This document shows, piece after piece, positions 22,228 to 33,410 of a stretch of 64,000 nt of DNA. The notes under the pieces are model-generated. The model did no database searches, was not told the origin of the DNA, and worked only from the letters and a program-made list of their open reading frames with translations. Each line of letters begins with the position of its first letter. The stretch's first letter is position 1. Position numbers and translations under genes: made by a program. The DNA is from Nymphaea colorata. Its lineage: Eukaryota; Streptophyta; Magnoliopsida; Nymphaeales; Nymphaeaceae. The stretch covers positions 22,772,131 to 22,836,130 of the forward strand of contig NC_045140.1 of NCBI RefSeq assembly GCF_008831285.2, in the 5' to 3' direction.

Positions 22228-25199
22228 GGAGCGTTTTCATATGTCAGTTTTATTGTTTCCTAAATTTATCTCAAAGATTGGGTCATAAAAGGTAGACTAT
22301 CCCAACTGTTCCATCATGAATACGCAACACTTCCCTTTCTTTTCCTCCATTCAAACAGAGTGTAACATAGTATTATTGTTACCAAAAGTCTTTTTTGCAT
22401 TGGGTGAACTTAACTGGTAAGAGGAAATGCTGCATCAGTGGAAGCCAATTCTCAGGTGTGTTTGTTGATGGTAACAACCTTGTTTGTGGAAATTTCTTTC
22501 CTTGTGAAGTGGATTAAATGTGATATGCTTTTTACGGGAAAACTGCGTCTTACGTTTATCCCTTCAGAAAAGTGATCTCATTTGCTATGGCAGGAAACCC
22601 TCTTTGATAGGAGAAATGGCCGTTAAAAGTAGGGCTGGGCATGCGGCTGGCTTGAGCTGGGCTTATAAAAATATAATATAAACATATATAACATAGAAGA
22701 AAAAATATAAATAATAAATAAATATGTAGATACAGGAGAGTTGGTAAAAAAGCAGACCACTTGGGTGAGAAACATATTAGTTGTTTTCTTACTTAAATAA
22801 TAATTTTTTGATAATATGCTGTACTATCAAAATTTTGATAGTTGATTTTTTTTTTTACAACAATGACTTGAACTAAAGTTTGATTTATATTAAATTAGTA
22901 TTTATAAACACATTAAAAAGTTCATATTTTGATTAAGAAACATTTTAGCACGAATTTCAGAGGTTGGTTTTTATAGTAGTCTCATATCTACCAATCACCA
23001 TATATGTATACATTGTGGGGCTGGCCCGAGGCCATTCTTTTACGGCACAGGCCCGGTGCAACACGAGCTGGGTAGCTGAAAGCCCATCATATTCGGACGT
23101 TCATTCTTAATTGAAAAGTGTTGTGATCTGTCCACGAACAAGATGGGGCGATTATTTTTTCCTTTTGTTTGGTACCGCAATTCAGTAGTAGGAGAATCAA
23201 ACAGATGCAAATTAAAATTTTACGAGTTTCTTCATTAAAAAAAAAAAACCTTTGCTGTTTCCATGCTTAGGATCCTGGTTGCCACCCTTGGAAAGAGTTG
23301 TGCATCGCCGATCATCTTCTTGTTGGGGACAAAGGGATACGGAGAAAAACCTGTTTTCACACCTTATAAGTCATGAGAATCACGTACCTCCCTAATTGTA
23401 ACGCAAATACTCATTTCACTTCTTCTGCTGCTTCCTTCTTCTTTTTTCTTTTGTCTGGCTAATAATCAGTTGCCATTAATGTGGTTGCCAGCTTATTACT
23501 AGTCACATCATGGATCCTGTTTATGTTTTGTTTTCAGAAAGGTGCAATGTGAATGTCACCATCTTCAATTTCATTTGCGTTTCTTTATTTGTTTCTATTA
23601 TTGTCTTGTTAGGGCAAACTTCACAAGCAAATGTTGTTTGATTAAATTTATCACAGGCAAATGGTGTTTGATTAAATGTATATACATTTTGATCGCATTA
23701 TTGTGGCAACAGAGTTTATAAAGCGTGATAGGCGATCTGCCGTCCAATAAATTTCTGTTTCTCTTGTGCCTTTCAAGTGAATGACAAACCACGTGCATTC
23801 GTCCAACATCTTCTGATACCGGGATTATTGAGCATGATCACGTTGTCTTCACATAGTTTGACATACTGCCATCCAACTTAGCCTTGTTTGTCCATATATT
23901 GTATTCACCTTAGTTGGGGAAATAATTGTGAATTTGGATAATGGGGTCAAATTGTTTCCGAAGCGTCTGTCTGAGAGCTGTTGGAAGATTTTTCTGGTTG
24001 AATTTTCTGGCCATTTTGTGCATGGAAAAATTATATCCGTAGAAGATACACATCTTTGAGTCCAAAAATTCAAGGCTTCCTATTTTCCGTTTGTTATACT
24101 CCCTCAAACTTCTAGCTGCCGCAGAGCAATGTGCTCGCTGCCTTTTGAATCATTGAATGTACTCACCGCAGTTAACCATTTAAATGTAGCAGGGACTGCT
24201 GAGAGTTTTATCAAGTCATTCAGAATGTTAATACCCATTCTTCTGTCTTGCTATATTTGCGGTTCCGAATTTTTAGTTTTTTCTTTCTTACGACTTCAGA
24301 AAAGAAAGAAGAATGTGTAGCGAGCACCGATATACAGGTAAATTTCGAATGGCATATGAACACATTCAGCGGACAACTCAACCACGACAAACAGTTTACT
24401 ATAGTTAAACTAAGGAAAAGAAGGACCGTCCTGTCTTAAACGTACCAATGAACTCGAAACTATAAATCCGTTGGCGGCCGACAACAGTCAGGTGAAGATG
24501 AATTTGTAAAATTTGGCATGTTCTATTATACACACCAGGTTACTCTTGCGGGTTTGTCATTTCGATTCAGCTGCATATAGTGCGACGTGCCTCATCAGCC
24601 AACCTTCTTCTCTCAGTAGCCCTGCAGAAGACTCTGCAATCAACATCAACTTAGAAGCCAAGAAACAATGCTCCTGATGCTGTTGGATTGAAGGACGTTT
24701 TGCAGTTCAGAGAAATTGACAGATGCCTAATTCAAAAGGATGGGATATTACCTGGCCATAACTTTGATGCATTGCGGAATGAAATTGATCTTGAACCTAA
24801 CTGTGGAGTTCGCGTCACTTGTGAAGGACCTTTTATCTGATGATTGAGAAGATCGAGTGTGACAGATCACCTCTGCAGCTCACAGATTTTGCAGAGTAAT
24901 TACAGAGATGCATTAAGGACGCTGCCTTACTGAGCACACCATTTCCTGGAGAAGACCTGGTAGGTAAGCGTGCAAATTATTTTGGGTAGTTGAAATTTTT
25001 CAGTTAAGGTATAAATCAGGATGTTATCTTGAGAAAAGTGATGAAGAAAATCAGATGGTTTAGTCTAAGACACTCATAGTAGAGGAAATAAATACAAACT
25101 ATGTCCTTGTTAGCCCACATGGGCTGTCTGAATTGATTCGTATAAGATATTCAAGTTAAAATGACATCAAAGTTTGACGTCCTTGCCTTAAAGGCTGGA
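22228..25199. other. Intergenic DNA with unassigned repeat-like sequence
   Basis: No intact gene is supported. 22630-23100 is AT-rich sequence bordered by GGGCTGGGC-like phrases (near 22634 and 23017), which look repeat-derived but are unclassified. A short open stretch at about 24663-24838 (+) reads like protein (CLIQKDGILPGHNFDAL, then EIDLEPNCGVRVTCEGPF) but has no clear exon borders and no family I recognise. Confidence 0.45.
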
Positions 25200-26368
25200 G
25201 CAGTATGTTGGCAAAGAGGGGGACCCAAGTGGCTTTAACTGCTTGACATGGGCCATGAATCAAAGTCCGTATCCCTCCAAGACCTTCCTGACTTGAACCA
25301 TAATCTCCTCCCATTGAATAACTTTTCAAAAGAAAAAGCAGCCCACAGGAAGCATAGCATGAAATGCCTCAACACTTCGTAAAGGGGAATGCTAGTTTCA
25401 GAATAGTAATAAAACTAGTATTTCTGACTCTTGAATGCCTAAGACGCGCAAGTTCGTTAAGGAAAATTCTTGTCAGAAATGAGCAGTAACTGATTCCAAA
25501 GGTTCTAAATTGCTGCTTATGATCACCAATATGCCGTCAACATATAAAAATAAGTACTGGTAAAGTAGAAAATCTAGTAAATCTGTCAAACCATGCAGAA
25601 AAGCATTCTTACATCTAGTTTATGAATATATTAGCGTTCTGCAAAATCAATTGTCAAATCTAGAGGTATGAATCGGCTTGATGACAGATGAAAAGGACTC
25701 GAGAGGATCAGCTCCGTAAATTTAACAGAACCTCGAGCAACATGTCAAGTCTTAAATCTGTGGATCGTGCCTTCAGTCTCAGTTTTAATCTTTAAAAAGT
25801 TAAAACCCATTTGCAAGAAATGGCATTCGTAAAAACTTACCGGCGATCGCGTAAAACCAGCCAGGATGTTTAAGCCACAGCTCTACACTTTGTCTCAGAT
25901 GGAATATCAGGTACCAACAACAAAATACTCTAGATACAGTTATTGGATCGGGTTTCCATAGCATGAGATTTGGCAGGGGCAAGACGTCTAGACATGAACA
26001 AAGAGAGCATAGTGCGAAAATCAGCCAGCTGATCTTGAATCTTTTCAGTCTGCTCAACTGGGCGGCCATGAAAGAAAATGAACATTGGATTCAGGCCATT
26101 GCACAATAGTGAGCAGCCCTGAGCCGATGAAGATGTGAGAAATGGGTGTCATGTTTGCTGCTATAATTACGAGAAACAATAGAGGTGGGTCACCATATTT
26201 GTTCGATTCTGTAAAAAGCGGAATTTTTGACGAATTTTTCCTAACTATGGAGGGGAAAAACTGTTTCTCGAAGATGACATTTCTGCTGGTATGAACTGGA
26301 TTATAGGTAAATGCGAGCATCGGTATCTTATAGCCTCTACAGTTTCTTACTGTAGCCCAAAGACGCAC
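25200..26368 (-). mobile_element. Decayed Ty1/copia pol remnant
   Basis: On the minus strand, frame-broken pieces appear in copia order. The integrase C-terminal end is GYKIPMLAFTYNPVHTSRNV with VIFEKQFFPS (about 26200-26320). RT pieces follow: NAISCKWV (about 25830), KTETEGTIHRFK with VARG (about 25720-25780), GADPLESFSSVIKP (about 25690) and KNAFLHG (about 25600). Then comes LYVDGILVIISSNLEPLESV (about 25520-25570), where the usual YVDD box reads YVDG. The span between KNAFLHG and YVDG is much shorter than in intact elements, so there is an internal deletion. No LTRs were found. Confidence 0.75.
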
Positions 26369-29300
26369 ACGGAAGGATGTCTAGAAGCCTTTACCACCCA
26401 TCACAGCGTGCACTCAACTTCCTGCTTTATTTCAAGGGATGTTGCGCGTAAACTTTGTACTAATGATTCCCTGTCAGAAACTTTGTGGAGCTTCACGAGT
26501 CATTGCTGTCGAAGGAGTCGACCCACTGTGGGGCAAGTTTGCTGAATCATGGTTATACCAGAAGTAGATTAAGTTATGAAAAGATTAGTAAGGGCCTGTC
26601 TGACCTTAACTTTCCATTTACATTTGAAAAGTAAGGTAGTTAAGGTCCATCTAGAATTACCCCTTCCTTTTTCTGCACTGAGTAAAGGAAACGTACGAGG
26701 GACCAGGAAATAATTAGGGCGCGGTGTGTTTCAGTTGTCACTAGTACGTTGTAGGGGGATTCCATCCACATGAAGTTCAGCTGTGGTCGGAGATCATGCT
26801 GTTGTGGCATGGTGTGTTTTGGCCTGCATGCCTATACTGACTTCCGTCCGTTCGTTATCAAATGACTAGCAAATTCAATCAAATATCTGCTCATGACTAT
26901 TGAAATCTACACACAGCTCGTCTTTGTATCCTTAGTTGTTTCCCATTGGTCCTGTCCGTCTTCCCTTGTTTAGCTGGTTATGTCCAAACACGATGGGCCA
27001 TGCATGGCCGTTGTTACTTTCTCAACATCGTGTTGGTGGGCCTCTCTGCTCTTGGATCTCTCCTTTTCCCTCCCTCTCTCTCCTCCCCTTCTTTCTGGAC
27101 TATACAAAACCAACACGCCGCAGAGGTTTCATGAGGTACCGGTGGTGGGATAAACCATCACAGAAAAGGACGTTCGAACTTAAGAAAGTGAATCCAGATT
27201 CTGTGAAAAGCACACACAAAGAAGGTTAAAATGAGGTTCCACAGGTGCTGTACTAAATCATCACGCCAGAGAAAGTTGGAGCTTAAGAAACTAGGCAACC
27301 TTTTTCAAGCTCCAAGGGAAGAACGTTATCAAAGTGGGATTGTGAAATTTCACTTGACATTCGTTATTGAATTCTTGGCAAACTGAGAAAATGGATGAGC
27401 TAAGCTGACCTTTCTCAAGAATTCGACAGCTTGCTTTTTTCTCATGTTCGGTGCTTAGGAAGTGGGTGGGCCGAGTAGAACCTTTGCAAGTTGAATGCGT
27501 TCTATTTTCCGAAGTGATTGCAGACGTGTTTTCACCTGAGATGTTTTCTCTTTGTTCTGTTTGATTTGTTTGGTTTAGCAGGTCTAGCTTAAGAAAGTTG
27601 GCCAATGGATTAGTCCTGTGACCAACCATCTGTTCTCAACGGAAGAGCATTCACAAATGAGTTGAGAAATCTCAGTTGCAACCATTGAAAAGTGTCTGCC
27701 GTCGGCAATTCTTTTCTCGAGAATTTCGTAAAATTCTAACTTCCCAAGTGGTCACAAACATGATTTCACCTGAGAAAATTGAAGCTCTCGATTGGCCTAT
27801 CTGCTTTTTCAATGGTCTGAGGGATCTGAACTTAAAACACTTTCTCAACCTCGCAACACCTTGATCAAACGAACCTCGCAACACGTTGATCAAACGATTA
27901 GGCTAAGGAAAGCTTCCCATAGAACTCGATATATTCCTACTTTAGTGGTAACGGCATTCCTGTAAACGTAATACCAAGTCCGCTCTCGTGCTGATTTGCC
28001 ACATTCCTCGTCTTCCTTCTTCTCTTTTCCTTTTTGTTAAAAAGCTGAGGTTAAGCTTACTGTGGGCAACAGATCAAACCCATCTCAGGTATTGAATTCT
28101 TGACCTTCTTTGACTTTCAGACCACAAATTCATGTCCCCAGCAACGGCCGCGGAGCTCTTGTCGGCGACACATTCTTATGTCCCCAGACTCCGACAGGTA
28201 AATCCAAATTTATCTTGATACATGTAGCCTTAAAAAGTGTTGCAATCTTGCAGAATCTGTTCAGACTTATTAAATTACTTACCGATCAGGAAGACGCCAT
28301 TGATGGCATTTGAGATCCCGAATCCTTTGTTTCAGATTTGCTGGCCGGCGTACATGGGACACCTTGGTAAAATTTGGCCCTGAACCCTCTGGTGTCAACC
28401 GAGGCATTGGATGCCAAAAGACTGGCCCATCCATCTGATGCCATCCTGGCCCCGGCAAAACACGGAAACCAACAAGAGGTTCACTGCATGGCATGGATCG
28501 CTAAGCCCTCTGGACACCAAAATTTTACATTACCACTTTCAGTAAATGTTTCCTTCGCAATTTATAGGGTGTCCCACGAATCCGTACTGTTACATTAAAG
28601 ATAAGATCATACATCTGGCAGATGGGTTCTTGAATAATTGTTTAATGGCAGGAAAGCTAAAATGTGGAGGACATGTACCACATATTCAATTAATGGAGGC
28701 AGCAACAGTTTGAGATCCAATATGGAAAAGTGATGTTCCTATTATTGAATTTAGGTGCGAGCTTGATATGAGTTCGCTTAGGGTTGGGCCCAGCATATTG
28801 ATCCCCATGTCTGCTCTTGGATATTGTTGAATATTATTCCACCATATAAAATTAGAATGTTGAAAGGAAAACGCCTCTCGGTTGCAAGTCATCATCGAGA
28901 TCAATCGCTCCAAACAAGTCACAACTATATACTTTTCGGATCCTCAATGGCACTGTTGACGATGAATTATCATTGCCAAGTTGCATGTCGTGTCGAACTT
29001 TTCTATGATAAGCTTCTTGTTTTCATTTTTTTAATAGACAAGTTGAGCTAGAAGAGCCTTTTGTGATTTAGCACATTATGTCAACAAAAGCGCACTGCAG
29101 GTATTGAACGCCTAAATTTCTTCAATTTATATGTGTCTTGAGTCTGATCCCTAGCCATGTACTGGCAACTTTCCACGTTATCTTAATGGAGAAGGATTGT
29201 GTGTGTTGGGCACTCTATATTTTCATGCTTTACAGATACTACAGCATGAAGAATAAGACGTCTCGGAAAGAAGCCTGTGATGTCGAACAACAAAAGGAAA

Positions 29301-29789
29301 GAAGGCTCTTACCATTCGTCTGTTTTCATCCCCTTCGTATGAAAGAGACTTTCCTTTCGTAAGAAAAAAGGCTGCTTTTTCAGGACGGGTAAACAAAATC
29401 TCCATAAGAAAGTGGCAGCGAGGTCCTCCGATTGAATGAAAGATCTGTTTTCTGACGGAAATGCAAGGTTTGCGTTTCACAGAGAGTAGACTTTCCTAGG
29501 ATTTCAGCATAACTGCCGCCCCTAAATTTATTATTTGGTAGTCTTTGTGGCAGGAAACTTTCAACAAGCTTGATCTTGATAACAGATCACAACAATAAAA
29601 GTGGGCTTTGGAGCAATCAAGTGCGGAACAGATTCTGTATAATTTTAAAAGCCAAAAGGATACATGAGACGGTACCAACCAGCAGTGTTGTACCTCCCCA
29701 TTCTTTTACAAGCTTAACTTTCCTTTGTTGGTAACAAATAACAAATCGAAAGCAGAAGAGCAAGGAGAAAGTGGTGGATGTTGCATCCT
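26369..29789. other. Intergenic DNA
   Basis: No intact gene is supported. A small GC-rich exon-like block lies at 28120-28198 between a CAG and GTAAAT, and a possible inverted-repeat element at about 28347-28578. The part immediately left of 29790 is likely 3' UTR of the minus-strand zinc finger gene. Confidence 0.45.
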
Positions 29790-30314
29790 TCAGAGACCAA
29801 GGGACAAATCCAGCTTCACTAACTCTGGTTCCCCCGGCGCGGTTGCAACCACATTGCCAGTAGCAGGGTCCACGTGAAAGCTTCCAGGCCACACGAACTC
29901 CATGGCTTCTTCAAGTACAAAAGGTGGCCAGATAGAGCCGACATGGTCTTCGAACCTAGCCACACTGTTGCCTTCTCTTTGGACAGGCATGTGGACAAGT
30001 GCATGAGGGTGAACACCCAAGGAGCGGAATTGGGGAGGATGGAAGGCCATGCCCATGCCCATGCCTGCGCCGGCTACCGGCCTTCGAGTCCGCCTGGCCA
30101 ATCCCCTTTCTCTCTTGTGAGCATTCTGATGGCCGCCTAAAGCCTGGGAACTGTAGAACTTTCTCATGCAAAAGTTGCAAGAAAAAACTTTTGACGGTGC
30201 CTTGGATGAGGCATCCATACAAACATCCGCGTCACTAGCTCCCAAGCTCAGGTTCAGCCATGATGAAGATGAACTGTCTTCCTCCCGGGAAGCTGGCTTG
30301 CTTGCGGTTGACAT
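29790..30314 (-). CDS. Single C2H2 zinc finger transcriptional repressor with EAR motifs (ZFP1-7-like)
   Basis: Intronless gene of 174 aa, typical of plant one-finger C2H2 proteins. The zinc finger is at residues 44-70 ([20 protein letters not shown]...), with ligands C46, C49, H62 and H66 and the plant-specific QALGGH helix that contacts DNA. There are two EAR-type repression motifs, LNLSL (20-24) and LDLSL at the very C-terminus (168-172). Such motifs recruit TOPLESS-type corepressors in this class. A basic stretch after the finger ([13 protein letters not shown]) could be the nuclear signal. The start is the first ATG after an in-frame leader. The [18 protein letters not shown] context resembles Arabidopsis ZFP1-ZFP7, which act in development and hormone responses. 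The specific paralog cannot be assigned. Confidence 0.9.
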   Translation of the reverse strand: MSTASKPASREEDSSSSSWLNLSLGASDADVCMDASSKAPSKVFSCNFCMRKFYSSQALGGHQNAHKRERGLARRTRRPVAGAGMGMGMAFHPPQFRSLGVHPHALVHMPVQREGNSVARFEDHVGSIWPPFVLEEAMEFVWPGSFHVDPATGNVVATAPGEPELVKLDLSLGL

Positions 30315-30490
30315 CCCTTTATATGAAAGGAGAGGAAGCTCTTTTAGACTGGTAGATGATGGAGGAAGGCTTTTCAGTGTACTACAGATTCCCCCTATAT
30401 GAAAGGTGAAGAAGCTCTCTCAGACTGGTAGATGATGGAGGAAGGCTTTGCAGCGCGATGCACATCTGCCTTATATAAAAAAGGTGAGGG
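30315..30490 (-). promoter_or_regulatory. Repeated leader/promoter unit with TATA-like boxes upstream of the zinc finger gene
   Basis: Two tandem units of about 76 bp (30315-30390 and 30391-30466) and the start of a third share a box like CCTTTCATATAAAGG on the gene strand plus GACTGGTAGATGATGGAGGA on the plus strand. The most distal box reads CCTTTTTTATATAAGG (about 30468-30483) and is the best TATA candidate, about 160 bp before the ATG. The innermost box abuts the start codon. This is direct duplication of promoter or leader sequence. Which box is used is unknown. Confidence 0.7.
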
Positions 30491-31360
30491 GGGACGAATA
30501 TGTGGAAAGGAATGCAGAGCAAGCATCACACACAGAGAGGTGCACTTCTTTCCTTTTCTGCTTTTCTGCTAAGTCTTTTGGGGTTCTTTGTTTTTTAACC
30601 TCGTCGGGTCCCACTGTGTGATGCTTGGCATAGTAACAGCATAGTAAACAGCAAGCACAATGTCATGTCATGGTTTATCACAAGAGAGATAGAGAGAAAG
30701 ATTTTTGGGTTCTCTTTAACATAAAAAATCACCAAGAATAACAGAAGTTTTACTTTTACATTGAATTCAGATTCTCTAATCCATAATCAATCTTTTCTTT
30801 CTCACTGGGACCTCTGACTGTTGATTATGTCAAGTTTTGAAGTCCAAGTGAAAGCTTCGTACTCACTCAGATAAAAGGCATCAGATATGCCAGATGCTTT
30901 AATCACTTGAACTGTTTGAAGAGTAAAAACTAAAAAGGCTGGGAATGGGGAACAAGTGGGCCTGGCATGGAAAAGCTTACTATACAAGCCTGTTGGTTTT
31001 AGATAGGACTGGAGATGCCATCTTATTTTATCAATGAAAGTTTTTAATGCCTTGGGCCCCCTAGACTTGCCAATAATGTTGATAAGATTTGGGAGGTGGA
31101 TGCACTTTTATTATTGTTATCATTATTAAAAGGAATATGTGTGGTGTGTCCTCATATGACGTTTTCGACCTCTCTCCAAAGGCGGGCAGAAGCAAGTGAA
31201 CAGTAGGACAGTGGGAGAAGTGCACTCAGAAACCACTTATAGTTATTCTCAGGATCCTTTTTGTTGGGAACTACAGGACTGGATATACACAGACATAATC
31301 TAGACAACCCTCCGCAGCTGAGTGCTGAGCTACGTTAAATAATGGAGTTGCTTTTGCCTA

Positions 31361-31363
<3 letters not shown>

Positions 31364-31405
<42 letters not shown>
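31364..31405. repeat. (TC)n microsatellite
   Basis: An uninterrupted TC run of about 42 bp. The phrase TTGCTTTTGCCTAGGA just before it recurs near 31457, again followed by a CT/C-rich tract, suggesting a small local duplication. Confidence 0.95.
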
Positions 31406-31408
<3 letters not shown>

Positions 31409-32495
31409 CCCACGTCTAAAAGCACCTGAACCTAGTGATGAGCTATGTACAGTATTGCTTTTGCCTAGGAACCCCTCTCCCCCCCTCCCTCTCGTTCGAT
31501 GCAACTGAACATTGATTACTGAAAGCTTTGACAAATCTGCCACTGTAGGTAGTATTCCACTTGCATCTGGTGCCAGAGATTTGCATGAGAGACATGCCTC
31601 CCAACAACAAGAACTCGATTTTCTTTCTTTCTTTCTTTTTTTTTTTTCTCTCTCTATCAGGAGGAAACCTCAAAATACCAGGCAACTTTGAAGATGTCCT
31701 TGTAAAACCCGATTATGGTTTAAGTCATGCAAAAGAAAGAACGAACATCTCCACTTCAATATGTGATTAATAACTTGAATGGTTTATAACCACCAATCAT
31801 CAGTTAAAGCATGAACAGTTTTCTAGTTCGAACAGTATAGCAGCTGTATCCCTTTTCTAATAATTGCAATCTTGCATGCGCGCACGCACAAAAACACACA
31901 CGTGTGTGGTTGCACTCTTTTATTAACTCAAAACAGGCGTCATGAATTGAAGTCCTTCCCCACTTTTCTTGTGCTAAAATCCAAGTAGCATTTTCATTTC
32001 TGGAAACATAGAGGACCCAGCCCTGCAACTCTTGGATGATGACCCACAAGTTGGAAAACTAAAATCAGAAAGGCCATAAATAGTGCTTTCAACTTTCAAC
32101 TCTCCTTTTTCTTATTTTTCTCATAACACTTCGTGCGCAGCAATGTTTATGCTTGGTTAGTGGTTACATCATGATTCCACCATCTCAACTTCAGAGCCTC
32201 CTACTTTTTCTATATGATAAAGGTTGCATAAAGGACACCTTGTTTGATAAGCAAACAACGGGAGGCCACAGTGTCGAGGAACCTTAAGAGGCAGTTTCAT
32301 TCCATTCATAATTGAAGTGCTGAGGAAAAATCAGGAACGCATGTTTCTTTGTTGTTGGTGTGTCAAGTCACAAATCATACTTGGACGCCGTGTGACACAA
32401 GGACCACCGCAAGTGGCCACTTCCAAATTCACATTAAGACCATATTTTCCTAGGTCAACCCCATATCTAAGCCCACTAGCTCATCGTTGCCTGTA

Positions 32496-32649
32496 GACTG
32501 CCTAAACACTCTTTATCGAGGAAAATCTGCCCTTTTGTGAAGAGAACCATTCTAAATGAAAGGCTTGACAGAGACTGCCAAACACTCTTTATCAGGAAGA
32601 TCTGCCATTCTGTGAAGAGAAACCACTCTAAATGAGAGGCTCGACAGCC
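32496..32649. repeat. 77-bp tandem duplication
   Basis: Two adjacent copies start at 32496 and 32573. Each has GACTGCC.AAACACTCTTTATC, then TGTGAAGAGAA, CTAAATGA and AGGCT.GACAG, with about ten mismatches. There is no coding content. Confidence 0.8.
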
Positions 32650-33004
32650 TGCTATATCCATATTCATTTTCCCACCTTTCAGACATCGGAAAACTTCTGT
32701 TGAAGCCAATTACCGCTTTGAACCCAAAAAACTCAGTCACGGGTTCGTGGCAGCAGGCAGTGGACAACCATAGGGTTGGAAAATTCTTTCTGATATATTA
32801 AGCAGTGAAACCACAGGATGAGAAACTTTGTTGCTTATATAAGGTGATTGAAAATTTCTCCCCAAACATTGACAAGGACAACTACCAAGAGTACAATATT
32901 TCAAGAATCGAGCAGATCAGCTGATCTGACTGCAGCAGAGAAATATGGGAGAGAATGAGATAGAAGGATAAAGCCAAAGGGTGGAAAAGAGATTTGGGAC
33001 AGCA

Positions 33005-33410
33005 ATGGCATTCAAAGAGCCTCATGGACAGTTTACCTACGTTGTGAGAATAAATTGCTTACTAAAGAGAAACTAAAAAGATTTGGTTTCTCCTTGGCAT
33101 CTCGGTATGTGCTCTGCGAGCAAGCAGAAAGGACTCTTGATCATCTATCTTTCAGCTGCAGGGTGGTCAAGCCGATCTGGATAGAAGTGGGCAGGCATTT
33201 TGGTGCCAAGTGCTTGGCAAAACCAGGAATCAAAATATGAATTCCGCGGACGAACCGGATGGAGTTTCAAAAGAAAGCAATTTGGAAACGTTGGAAGAAT
33301 GTGTTTCATGTGTGCATTTGGAAGATGAGAAACTCGGCTGAAGAAGCGCCTAGGCATGGTGAAATAGGAGCCTGGACATTTTATCAACAGATGACAATGA
33401 AAATGAAATA
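33005..33410 (+). mobile_element. LINE ORF2 C-terminal remnant (zf-RVT domain)
   Basis: The frame at 33040-33240 has LLTKEKLKRFGFSLASRYVL, then CEQAERTLDHLSFSC. This is the zinc-binding pattern (CxxC-like ... H...C) found after reverse transcriptase in plant L1-type LINEs. After a frame change, IWKMRNSAEEAP (about 33320) resembles the WKxRN segment that follows. No RT core or endonuclease is nearby, so it is a truncated, decayed copy. A non-LTR origin is likely but was not confirmed by search. Confidence 0.65.

Larger units (their letters stand above)
30491..33004. other. Intergenic DNA upstream of the zinc finger gene
   Basis: No gene is supported. It contains a CT microsatellite, a tandem duplication (listed separately) and a short CACACACGTGTGTG palindrome near 31895. 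The 30500-30600 part may hold further promoter sequence of the minus-strand gene. Confidence 0.5.

Noticed and set aside
23598-24107. Minus-strand frames of 65-75 codons
   Set aside because: No recognisable motif, no splice structure joining them and no signal peptide.
28279-28494. 71-codon minus frame rich in Pro and Gly
   Set aside because: It overlaps a possible inverted-repeat element and has no family match.
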